The translations under genes were made by a program, and so were the position numbers. Positions 35,752 to 46,787 of a stretch of DNA of 64,000 bases are shown here, piece after piece. Location: positions 20,896,881-20,960,880 of the forward strand of contig OY776122.1 in the NCBI GenBank assembly GCA_963675135.1, written 5' to 3'. Below the pieces are notes generated by a model, which worked only from the letters and a program-made list of their open reading frames with translations, ran no database searches and was not told the DNA's origin. The stretch's first letter is position 1; every line of letters begins with the position of its first letter. The DNA is from Galeopsis tetrahit (Eukaryota > Streptophyta > Magnoliopsida > Lamiales > Lamiaceae).

Positions 35752-38700
35752 ATGGAGTATCAACTTTCACCCGCATTAAAGCCTCCTATTCTAGATGGCA
35801 CGAACTATGCCTTCTAGAAACCAAAGATGAGAATGTACACCAAGTCCATTGATGAACGAGCCTGGATGAGTGTTCTTGCTGGTTGGACTCAACCAAGAAC
35901 CACGGCGGATGAAGATAATGAAGCTCGGATCAAGAGAGAGCTCGACTGGACAAATGATGAAATCACAGCTGCGAGTTACAATTCAAAGGCATTGAATACA
36001 ATCTTTACCTCAACTGATGCCTCAATGTTCAAGATCATCTCAAACTGCATATCTTCAAACGATGCATGAGACCGGCTGCAAGAGCATTGTGAAGGATTGG
36101 ATAATGTACGAAGGACCAGACTTTGTATGCTTAGAACTAAGTTCGAAAATTTGAGGATGAAAGAAGATGAAACCATTTCATCTTACAATGAAAGGCTGAC
36201 TGAGATTTCAAATGAAGCTCATTCTCTTGGAGATCCAATATCCAATACAATGTTAGTACATAAAATCTTTAGATCTGTTCCTAAACGTTTTGAACCTAAG
36301 ATACGTGTTATAAAAGAAGCTAAGGATACTGATGTGTTAAGTCAAATTGAGTTGATTGGTATTTTGAAAACTTATTTAATGAATATTTCTGAAAAGACTG
36401 ATAATGATAAGAAAGTGTTTGTTTTCAAAGGTGATGCCTCATCATCTGCATCATCAGGTTCTGAAAAATATCCTTATGTTACTGAAATCGAATCTGATGA
36501 AGATGAAATTGATGAATGTTTCAACAATCCTGATTACATGACATTTATTACTAAACAGTTTAAAACTTTCTTGAGAAACAAGAACAATAAGTTTAAGGAT
36601 AATATTCAACTCAAGGTTCAAATTAATAACACTCAACAATTACCTGTTAGGAAGAATACTTTTAATCCTTCTAGACAATTGGAAAGAGGTAACAGGTTTA
36701 GATCTGATCAAGAATATAGGAAGAATGTTAAATGTGATGCATGTTCTGGATATGGTCATTATGCTAATGAGTGTGCCAACACCACACTAATTAAGAAAAT
36801 TAATTTCACTACTACTTTAAGTGATGAGTCTGATGTTGAACATGATCCTGAAAAAGATTATGACAAAGCTTTATCTGCAAGAACTGAATATGATAATACT
36901 TTTGATGATGATCTGGATGATTACTACGATGTGAGGACAAATGAGCCATCATTTAGAAAATAACTGAGTAATAATGCTCCAGAATTTAATTGTTTCACAA
37001 GTTCTGTTTCAGAAACAGGTACATCAAGTAAAGCAGGTTTATCCAGAAGAGATGCTGACATTCAAGACTTATCTAACACTGTTTTTTTTAAACTGGAAAG
37101 TCTTTTAACAAAAAGGGATAAGGAAATTACTAAACTTAAAGAAAGACTAGAAGTGTCTATTCTTGATTTTAAGAAATATTCTTACCAAAACCCTTTAACA
37201 AATGAAAAAGTTTTTAAGATATCTTTTGAAACTGATAAACTTAACAACACAATCAAGTCTCTGAACTTTGAAAACTCTGACTTAAGAGAATCTATTACCA
37301 AGCTCGAAGGTATTCTAACAAGAAAAGATGGTGAAATCTCTAAACTTGAAGACAGGTTGAAGGAAGCCTCACTGAGCTTTAAAAGATTTTCTGAAGGAAA
37401 GATGAAACTGGAAGACTCTCTTATGACTAAAAACTCAAGAAGAACAGGTATTGGCTACCAAGGTAAAAATTTCAAAAGTTCTAAACAAAAGAAACCCATT
37501 GTATTTGTAAAAGGTGAAGTGAATTACAATCCCAGTGTTTTTGCTAAGACTCAGATCAGTATAAAAGATATGGTTTGCCAACACTGTTTCAAAAAAGGTC
37601 ATAAAAGTCCCCAGTGTTTGAAGAAGAAAAATCATCTGAAAACTTCTGTATTGCCTGAAATGACACAACATATAAAACAACATGGTCTTAAATCTGTGTG
37701 GATTACAGAAGAAAATACTTCTTGCAATGTTGTTCATATGTCTCTAAAAACATGTATTCCTGGATTATGGTACTTTGACAGTGGTTGTTCTAAACACATG
37801 ACTGGTCAATTTGATTGCTTAACTGATTATACAACTTATGATGGTGGTAATGTCACTTATGGTGGTGGATCTAAAGGAAAAATCATTGGTAAATGGACAT
37901 TAAATGTTCCTGGTTTTCCTAAGTTATCCAATGTTCTGCATGTTGATGGATTACTAGCCAACCTTATAAGCACTAGTCAATTATGTGATGATGATTTGGA
38001 TGTTAAATTTGACAAAAAATCATGTTATGTGTTAGACAAAGATTCTGAATGTATCATGATGAGAAATAGATATGCTGATAATTGTTATCTCATTGAATCT
38101 AAACTTACATGCAATAAGGCTAAAATTGATGAGAGCACCTTGTGGCATCACAAACTTGGACATTCTAATTACAGACAACTTGATAAACTGATAAGATTGA
38201 AAGCTGTTACAGGTTTACCAGATCTGAGATTTTCAGATAAAAAGGTATGTGGACCTTGTCAAAAAGGCAAACAGGTAAATGTGTCTCACAAAATGTTAGG
38301 ACATTGCTCAACTAAACACTGTTTTGAATTGCTTCACATGGATCTTATGGGTCCTATGGAAATAGAAAGTATTGGAGTAAAAGATATTCTCTAGTAGTGG
38401 TTGATGATTATTCTAAATTCACATGAATTGAATTCTTAAAAGACAAATTAGAAACTTTCTCCATTTTCAAAGTTTTGTACAAAAGATTCAAAAATGTGTT
38501 TAATTCTAAAGTGTGCAGAACCAGGTCTGATCATGGAAGATAATTTAAAAATAGTTCTTTTACTGAATTTTGTGAATCAAAAGGGATAATACAAGAGGTT
38601 TCATCACCTAAAACTCCTCAACAAAATGGCATAGCAGAAAGAAAAAATAGTACTCTTCAAGAAATGGCTAAAGTCATGTTATGTTCTAAGAATCTATCAA

Positions 38701-39620
38701 AAGGTTTTGGGCTGAAGCTCTAAATACTGCTTGTCACATTACTAATAGAGTCTACATTAGAACAAATTCTACTAGAACTCCATATGAAATTCTGAACAAT
38801 AGGAAGCCTAACCTTAAATGTTTTCATATTTTTGGTTGTGTTTGTTACATCTTAAATGACAAGGATCAGCTACACAATTTTGATTCATAGAGTGACAAAG
38901 GATTCTTCCTTGGCTACTCTAGCTAGGAACAACAAAACCTACATAATCTATAACTTTAGGACTGATACTGTACAAGAATCAGTAAATGTTGTTTTTGATG
39001 ATGATACAAGCATTACAGGAAAAAACATTGAAGATGAAGACATTTCAGATTTGATTGATGTTCCAATCAATACTGAAAAAGTTGAACAGGTTCAGAATGT
39101 TGAGAAGAATGATGCAACACCAAAGGAATCATTTGATAATACAGATCCTGAAAATCTGTATAATCTCCAGAAAACACCTTCCATAAGGATTCAGAAGTAT
39201 CACCCACATGATCAAATCATTGGTGAACAATCAACAAGTGTTCAAATCAGAAGAAGGATGGGTATGAACTCAAAGGATGTGGTAAAACCTGTATGCATGT
39301 CATCCATATGCGAAAAGGTAAACCATAAATGTTATCATTTCTTGATTGAGCCTGAAAATATAATAGAAGCTTTGGATGATGGACACAAAATATTTTATGA
39401 TAATACTAGTACTATTAATATATCTAAGAATCATGTGCAACATTCTTTGACAAAACATATAAGTATTATAGATCATTTTATTAGAGATCTTGTTGAGAAG
39501 GAAAGTGTGAAGTTGGAATATATTTCTACTGAGAAACAACTAGCTGATATTTGTACAAAAGCCCTTAATGATAAGAGGTTTTCATCCCTTCGAAAATATT
39601 TTGAATTATGCACTATTTGA
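35752..39620 (+). pseudogene. Copia gag-pol, broken, reverse transcriptase deleted
   Basis: The reading frame starts at ATG 35752 (MEYQLSPALKPPILDGTNYA) and is interrupted by TAG at 35815, TGA at 36067 (in place of a likely Trp codon) and TAA at 36961, then shifts frame near 38370. Recognisable parts are a UBN2-type gag, a zinc knuckle CDACSGYGHYANEC, a coiled-coil-like Lys/Glu stretch, a second knuckle CQHCFKKGHKSPQC, a protease with WYFDSGCSKHMTG, the GAG-pre-integrase HHKLGHSNYRQLDKL and CGPCQKGK, and pieces of the integrase core (SSPKTPQQNGIAERKN). From about 39380 the text jumps from EPENIIEALDD to GHKIFYDNTSTINISKN, so the whole reverse transcriptase is missing; only the RNase H end (LEYISTEKQLADICTKAL) follows. 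Confidence 0.88.
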
Positions 39621-39834
39621 AAAATTCTGACTAAATGTTGTATCAAATGTGGAAACATTTGAGACAACATATGCAATGGTCTATTAAATTATTCTGGATA
39701 TTTTTCTGTGTTAGATTTTAAATAATTCTTTTGTATAAATGCTATTTGAGTCTTAAAAAAAATTTGTTGCAATTTTTTTTTGTTCTGGACATACATCTCT
39801 TAAATGCAAAAAGGGATCGCAATTTAGATGCTTA

Positions 39835-40005
39835 AAAAATCACTGAGTAACTATGGGACACGGAGCTCGCTACTACGATGTTCTCTTTTCAAAAGGTGAT
39901 TAAAACATGCATCAAAATATTCATATATCCATTGAGTAACTATGGGGCACGGAGTTCGCTACTACGATGCACTTTTTTCAAAAGATGGATCAATGTGAAA
40001 TTGTG

Positions 40006-40055
<50 letters not shown>

Positions 40056-40066
40056 GTATGTGCAAC
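39835..40066 (+). repeat. Duplicated ACTGAGTAACTATGGG segment and (TA)n(TATG)n microsatellite
   Basis: GAGTAACTATGGGRCACGGAG followed by TCGCTACTACGATG occurs at about 39845 and again at about 39934, a direct duplication of about 90 bp. It is followed by an alternating TA run (about 40008-40042) and TATG repeats. All lie downstream of the RNase H remnant, probably in the Copia 3' untranslated region. Confidence 0.7.
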
Positions 40067-40640
40067 ACAAATGAAGCAAATTCATGTAAAAGCAGTGTTG
40101 AGATGTATGTGGGCCAACATTACGAGCGACATTGAAAATGACTCGAATTTCAGTTACCTTTATGAATTACTTATTTTCTAAATATTAGATTAATTTTTCA
40201 GAATTATTAAATTGGATATTTCCAGGTCATTATTTTTATATTTATTACATTTTCAGTATTTTATTTAATTTGGACAGTTTTTAATTCCTTGTTTCTCTCC
40301 CACCAGTTTCACACGATCACTTACATGGGAGAAGTTATTCATTTCACTTCCTATTTTTTCGAATTTCACCCATTATGCGTACAACTTCCAATTAATCTTC
40401 TCTACTTAAATTCTTTTAATAAATTGAAATGTCTAGATATTTATATTGCTATTATATTCTATAAATTATGCACTGATTCTGAAGATATTATATGTAGTGG
40501 TATTTTACAGAGTATTGATTGTTCATCACTGCATTTCAATTTGAAAGTGTTTTAATTTTCCAACCTTTGAATTGTTCATTTAATTCTAATCTAGTTTACA
40601 AGTATTTAAAGGATGGAAAACACTTCACCATTCGACCAAA

Positions 40641-40762
40641 CACTACAAATTTTGACCCTTGTACCTAGGGATTTTTACGAGGGAAGAGATCCCTCGAAAA
40701 TGCCGAGGGACGGAGCGAGGGATATAATAGGCGAGGGAAAACACCGAGGGAAATAAAATCTC
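40641..40762 (+). mobile_element. CACTA-like terminus with CGAGGGA subterminal repeats
   Basis: CACTACAAATTTTGACCC at 40641 matches the CACTACAA start of plant CACTA (CMC) transposons. It is followed by six or more CGAGGGA/TCCCTCG words between 40679 and 40752, like CACTA subterminal repeats. The array continues after the solo LTR (TCCCTCGC and GCGAGGGAAAT at 42383-42404), so the LTR landed inside it. I did not find a TTGTAGTG partner end, so the extent is unknown. Confidence 0.5.
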
Positions 40763-42381
40763 TGATTCGGGTGGAATTTACACATTTTAGATGCACATGT
40801 TAAGCTCATTTTTAGTGTGATTTCATTTATTTATGTGTTGATTATAATTGTTTTGGTCAAAGTAAGAGAAATGTGGCGTTTTGTTGATTTTGTAGGAAAA
40901 ATGAAGGAATTTGGGAGCAAAACACCCACCACACTTCACTGGACCAGAGAGAGGAGCGAACCATTGGATCCGACTCGAAAAATGGAGTGAAATGGAAGGA
41001 AGAATTGAATCAATTGGAGGTCGGAGTCGAAAGTTACACACAAAACAAGTTTTAGGTGCAAGTTCACTCGGCCGAGTCATTCCACTCGGCCGAGTGGGAG
41101 TAAAAATGGAAATTCGGCCGAGTGTTCAGACACGACCGAGTGAACTGTTGGACTGCAACTTTGGGATTTCATAGGTGACTCTGCCGAGTGAGAATAAATT
41201 TGACCAAGTGTTCAGACACGGTCGAGTCCGTGGCCAGACTGCAACTTTCATTTTCAACCCCCGACTCGATCGAGTCATTCCACTCGGCCGAGTGGCCTCT
41301 GTTTCGGGGTATTTTGTGTATTTTCGTCTTTTTCGAGGGACCCAATTGCAATTCTCACCCCTAAACCCTATCCAAACACTATAAATACCCCAATTCTTGA
41401 ATTCAAACACACCTTACCCCTTTCACAAGAACTCTCACACATAGAAACACATACTTGAAGGTAATCACCATCCATTTCTTCAATTCTCCACCAAATCAAG
41501 CAAGGAAGGAGTCAATAGCTTTGGAATTCAATTACCCATCATCCATTAGACTAAGCTTTCTCATTCTCTTTCTTTTTATTTAGTTATTTCATTAGTTTGT
41601 GTTAATTTGATTATGTTGGTAGTTGGCTAGAATACTTTTGGTTCTAAGGCTTTGTAAATATTTGGATTGAAGTTTATGGATTCGTGTTTTGCTTTAAATG
41701 GTATTTGTCTCTTATTTGTGTGCTTAATTATTATTTCGAAAGCATGTTATTAGTGGCCATGATAATGTATTTTTTCTATTGTTAATTGAGATAAGATCGA
41801 GAGATTTATTTCATTAATCGTACATAAGCATGCAACCCAATATTATTATGAGCTCGAGAGAGGATTAATTATTGGGAGGGAATTGAATGATCATTTGGGA
41901 TAATTTAGGTGATGCAATATTTGTGAGGTAGAGATACGAACTTGTATTGTATTTTCCTTTGGATTAGTTAGATCGAGAGATTGCTTAATTCTTCTTTAGT
42001 GGTCAACCTTATAAGAGAACAAACTTAATTGCCATTTGAATGAATCATTAACCATAAATGAATATCTTAATATTGCAAATGCCTTGGAACCTACTTTCCT
42101 TTATTTGAGTTCAATCGTATTTTCTTCATTTCCGTAATTTGCATGAGCACACTTGATCGATTCTTTTTATTACTCTTTAATTGTTTACTCGTGACACTTA
42201 GGTAGATAATTAGGGGTAATCACAACTTTCAAACTTATCGATCACGTCTATTTAGAACTCGATCAACAAAATACGCTTTTACACTACACCTCCCTGTGGG
42301 ATTGACCTTATACTTATCACGCTACAATATACGCCATACACTTGCGGTTATGTATTTTAGTGTTAGATAATACATGAATCA
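40763..42381 (+). repeat. Solo LTR related to the Gypsy element at 46.8 kb
   Basis: It begins TGATTCGGGTGGAATTTACA, exactly as the Gypsy LTRs do, and the first 250 bp align throughout (for example GATTTTGTAGGAAA and GGAGCAAAACACC). It ends in ATGAATCA. Flanks ATCTC (40758-40762) and ATCCC (42382-42386) agree at 4 of 5 positions. No internal domain or second LTR adjoins, as expected after LTR-LTR recombination. It carries CTCGGCCGAG palindromes at 41065-41295 and a TATAAATA at 41380-41387. At about 1619 bp it is somewhat shorter than the 1710-bp Gypsy LTRs and clearly a different subfamily. Confidence 0.8.
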
Positions 42382-42404
42382 ATCCCTCGCTAACTGGCGA
42401 GGGA

Positions 42405-43371
42405 AATTAAATAAAAAATAAGTTATTAGCAATCATTGAGAGTGAAAGTGAAGTCTGCTTTTAACTTAAAAGCCAAGGTCCGCAAACCGCAATATACTTT
42501 GAATATATCTTAAAATAAGAAAATTTTAAAAGAAACACTTAATTTCTTCCTTAGTTTCTTAACCATAATATGCATGATACATTTAATTTAGATATCATTC
42601 TAATTAAGTTTGTTATGATTTGAAATGATTAATAATAATATAGGATCTGAGTACACTGTATTTTTTTTTTATTTTAGATTTTAATTAGAATATTAAAATT
42701 TTTTATTTACACATTTTTAGATTTAATTAATAATTTTTAATGAGATTTTTTTAAATTATAAAATTTATTACACTTATATTTCCAGACAAAATATGATCTT
42801 AATTTGACCCTAAGAGATAAATTAATTGAAAAAAAATAAAAGAAATATTTAAAGTTCTAAAATACGAGACATAAAATAAAATTATACGGAGTAGTATAAT
42901 GGAATGAAATTAATACATTTGTTTTCTTACCGTTGAAAATAAAAGGTTACTATTATTTATTGTTATTCGAAAAAATACAACAAAAGGTAAAATAAAATAG
43001 CAGAAAATTAAAATTGAACTAAAATGTTGTAAACGAAAAATTAAATAAAAAAAAATAGAAAGAAAAATTAAATAAAATTTTGAACTAAAAAAATTAGAAA
43101 GAAAACGAAACATAAATTTTAAACTAAAAATAGAACAAAAAGCAACAAAAAAATGACTTATATATATGGTTAAATAGTACATAAATTATTAAAAAATATA
43201 AATGTATTAAACAAGCAATCAAATCAAATAATACATAAATTATTTAAAAAAAAAATAGACTGAAAATATAACATATATATTAAAGGCATTCAAACTATAA
43301 ATGAAAATAGCCCATAGCCTAACGGCAATAGGAGTAAAATTCATTGGCGAGGGTTTTTCCCACCCCAATTC
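42405..43371. other. AT-rich DNA, no gene seen
   Basis: Low-complexity AT-rich sequence between the solo LTR and the 43.4-kb tandem repeat, with many AAATTAAA-like words. Nothing supports a gene. Confidence 0.4.
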
Positions 43372-43688
43372 CCCTGACTCTTCTTACAACAATGGCAATT
43401 TCACTGAATGTTTTTGAGAATGATGGAACAAAACCCCTGACTCTTCTTACAACAATGACGATTTCACTGAATGTTTTTGAGAATGATGGAACAAAATCGC
43501 AGTTCATGATCTTTTAGTCTATATTTTTCTCCTTTCCAAAACAATGACGATTTCACTGAATGTTTTTGAGAATGACTATATTTTTCTCTTTTCCACAACA
43601 ATGGCGATTTCACTGAATGTTTTTGAGAATGATGGAACAAAAACGCAGTTCATGATCTTTTAGTCTATATTTTTCTCCTTTCCACACC
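43372..43688 (+). repeat. Tandem repeat, TTTCACTGAATGTTTTTGAG unit
   Basis: TTTCACTGAATGTTTTTGAG occurs four times (about 43399, 43452, 43550 and 43608), each preceded by CAATGRC. Longer blocks that include TCATGATCTTTTAGTC and TATATTTTTCTCCTTTCC are also duplicated, giving nested periods of roughly 55 and 155 bp. Confidence 0.8.
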
Positions 43689-43694
43689 AACAGG

Positions 43695-44505
43695 GTGAGA
43701 AGCTGCAGTTGGGGCGGGGCGGGCTGCCAGTCTGCCACAACCTCAACCAAACCCAAAATTTGGCGGGCCGCGGGATTCAACGGGCCAATTTTTTTTTTTT
43801 TTACAAAAATATTTATTAAATTAGAAATGTGATGTTTTAAAATACAGACCTCTTATCACTACGGCTGCAAACCAACAAGAAGCACGGTCATGTAGAAAAA
43901 TACTGAGAAGAGGAACATAGTGACAAAAATTAACTTAGACAAGGGGAGGGGATAAAAAAATTCCACACAACAATTACCTCAAATACTTAAAATATCTCAT
44001 CGATTACAAAAAATATTTGAAAAATCAACAGAATGAAGAAATCAAGTTTTTTGTTTAAACATACTTTGGAAAAACAATGGGTGCTTTTATGTCGCCGTGA
44101 AGATTGCTGCTTCTCACATAAACTTATTGGGTGAATGAGGAGTTTGGGAATTTGGAAAAATAATGGGCGGCGCAAGTGGTGGTCCTTGGAGCAGCAAAAA
44201 AGGAAGATTGAAGAAGAATAGAGTAGAATTTTTTATTTTTTTTTTGAAAAATGTTGCAATCTTGCACTAGGGTTTACACTTTTATTTTAAAAATGAGATA
44301 TTTTTTAATTAATTATAATATATAAAAAGTAAAAATAAAATATGGCTGGCCAAGACCGCCCCGCCCTGCCAAAGCCCGCTGCCCAAATGGGCCGGCCCGC
44401 CCGTGCCCGCCTTCTGGCGGTCTTGAAAAATCCTTGCCCAACTCACTAATTTTGGTGGCGGGGCGGGCTGGCCCAACCCATTTTGACGGCTCTAGCTGCA
44501 CCTAA
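43695..44505. mobile_element. GC-rich-ended, hAT-like element (tentative)
   Basis: The left part has GGGGCGGGGCGGGCTGCC and GGCGGGCCGCGGG; the right part has GACCGCCCCGCCCTGCC, GGGCCGGCCCGCCCGTGCCC and GGCGGGGCGGGCTGGCCC, ending GACGGCTCTAG. GGGCC-type subterminal words around an AT-rich centre are common in small plant hAT elements. I could not match 8-bp target duplications, so ends and class are tentative. Confidence 0.45.
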
Positions 44506-45264
44506 TGCATGTTGTTGTAGATGAGAATTTCCATGCTTGATAAAATGGGGAGTTTTGCATCTATGTGGGAGTTTTGGAAATATCATTTTTAGGGAGAGTT
44601 ATTTTCAATGGTTCAAATTCACTTTGGTTTAACATTACATTATATTCTTGTTGTCTATTCTATGCTTGTTTGTTGTCTATTATTGTATCAGGTTTGTTGT
44701 TGTCGAAAGGCCAAATTGGGGGAGAATGATGATGATGTGCCAATGTTGTGAAGAACGTCACAACATATTTGGCAACATCATCAATAATTTGTCCTTTCTT
44801 TCATAATCAACATTGATGGCGACAATCAAGAAACATAAGTTGTACAAGAAAGTGATAAGGCAGTAGCTGAAGATGCACATGATGTTAATGTCATTGAGAG
44901 CGTGCATGGAGACTTATGAAAGCATACAAACTGGAGAAGTTATAAAGTATGAGGGAGTTTGTGCATATCCACGAAAATACAGCTGAAGTGTTATTCAACT
45001 CAATCCTCTTCTTTACTTATTTACATAATTTTTCTTTATTTGTTTGTCATGCTTGTAGGATTTATATTTCTGTAATTTCCTTTATTATTTAGGATATCCT
45101 AATCTAAACATGTTATTTGGTTTAAATGTTTTTTTACTAATTTGATCTAATACAACTGCTACTTCATTTCTTTGTGAAATATCCATTGTGTTAAATTCTT
45201 AGTCAATATTTATGTTGTGCGAACATCAATAGTGTTGATGTAGAAAGGTCAAATTGGGGGAGAT

Positions 45265-46034
45265 TGTTGATGTTGAAATAAGTGTTTTGTAAAATGATCC
45301 AACACTAACAACCGAGTGTTGTAACTAATGTTCCCAACACTTATGACAACATCAGAATTTGCCTTCCTTTTCTCACTCACTCCGATCTTACACTTGTTGT
45401 TTAGTAATGTCCCCAATGTAGTTAGAAGACGTGGGCAACACCAGGTCACACAGTTGTATGGGAGTGAGAAGTTACTAGGCATAAAATAACAAGTCCTACA
45501 TTCAAGGAGATGTGAAGAGAAGTTAAGAGAACCGCTTGATCTCACGGCTGTGATGATCATAGGAGTTGAAGGCAGTTCGTACCTCATGCCTATAAATACC
45601 GTAGCTGCCTCAACACAAGATACACAAGAAGAAAAGCTATCTTTGATTACTAGTCTATAGAACGCTATATACGCTTCTAGTTAGGAAAACACTTGTTTCT
45701 TCTTGTAGATTTTCATACTATTGTAAACCCGAATAGTAGTATATTGATCATAGTCTTATTTACTAGGTTATATGCATAGATCTATGAGGGAGATAGTTCC
45801 GTAGGATCTAGTAAATTGTTTACACTCATTCGTAGTGTTATTGTACACCTCTAAGAGGTTGTAATTCGTTTCACATATTTTATATAGTGAACAACGTTGA
45901 TTATTTTATAATTTATGCAAATTTTGAATACTTTCATTTCTTAAGGTGCAATTTAATTTCCGCTGCATAGTATTGTCTGGACAGTGCCAACACGACAGAC
46001 AACATCTCTGATTTCGCACGCACACACACTTTCA
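45265..46034 (+). repeat. Copia 3' LTR
   Basis: It begins TGTTGATGTTGAAATAAGTG directly after AAATTGGGGGAGAT and ends CACACACTTTCA. TATAAATA at 45591-45598. Closely similar to the 5' LTR along its length but with scattered substitutions and about 20 bp more. Confidence 0.9.
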
Positions 46035-46048
46035 AACCCTTTATTTTT

Positions 46049-46782
46049 TCCTCCACAAAAAATATCTAATTCTATTTAAATAGTTCACTTTTAAGTATTT
46101 TTTTCAATTTTACTAACAAAGTTTATGATCTTTTACTCTTTACCCCATATCTACTTTATATATTAAAATATGAATTATTCTTAAAATTTGTATATAAGTC
46201 ATCATTTCTTATATATGTGTGTATTTGTATGTGTACATATATATTCAGTTAATTAGTTAGTCTAATAGATTAAAAACATTGATGTATTTGAGAATCCTAA
46301 TAATTAATATTAATGGAATTTGATGTAAATATAATGTGCATATATACATATATATGTCAATGATTTGGTTTATTAAAAAATCTGCTCCCTAACCCCAGGT
46401 CCTGGGTCCGCTGCTGCTCTCGCACCATCGCCTCACAAATCAATTTTCGTAGATTCACCACCGTTGCAGCTCGGCGCACCGTCCTAGTGCGGTGGTCTTT
46501 CTTGCTCCACCATCACGATCAGGTTTATGAAGTTCTATTTTTTTAGTTGGGATCAACGGTCAATGCTCCCTGATGACGACACAGTAGACGATCTAGTGAG
46601 TGATCCATTGATCCCGTTTATTTTTCTGTTTTATTAGTTTTTTTGTTCTTAGTTTATACCTGCCCATGTAAACTATTTTGTTTCTTTTTACACATGTTAT
46701 AAAAAATTTTGTTTGTTTATGTATAAAATATACAGTATAAAATAGAATTAAGCAGAGAGGAGATAAAGTAAATATGGTGGAG
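46049..46782. other. Unassigned DNA between the Copia and Gypsy elements
   Basis: Old host sequence or debris. A GC-richer patch at 46390-46520 (GGTCCTGGGTCCGCTGCTGC) has no recognisable protein in any frame. Confidence 0.4.
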
Positions 46783-46787
46783 GTATC

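Larger units (their letters stand above)
34935..46034 (+). mobile_element. Ty1/Copia retrotransposon, SIRE-like, degenerate, with nested insertions
   Basis: Two TG-starting LTRs (34935-35685 and 45265-46034) flank it, with AACCA at 34930-34934 and AACCC at 46035-46039 as a 5-bp target duplication with one mismatch. A primer binding site TGGTATCAGAGCCA follows the 5' LTR and a polypurine tract AAATTGGGGGAGAT precedes the 3' LTR. The gag-pol remnant occupies 35752-39620. The region from about 39.7 to 44.5 kb contains later insertions. Element-derived sequence seems to resume near 44510, where another AAATTGGGGGAGAATG tract occurs at about 44711. The coding part is dead. The SIRE-like call rests on the gag phrasing and overall layout and is inference. 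Confidence 0.88.

Noticed and set aside
43695..44505. Firm hAT call with target duplication
   Set aside because: Candidate flanks CACACCAA and GCTGCACC do not match, so the class remains tentative.
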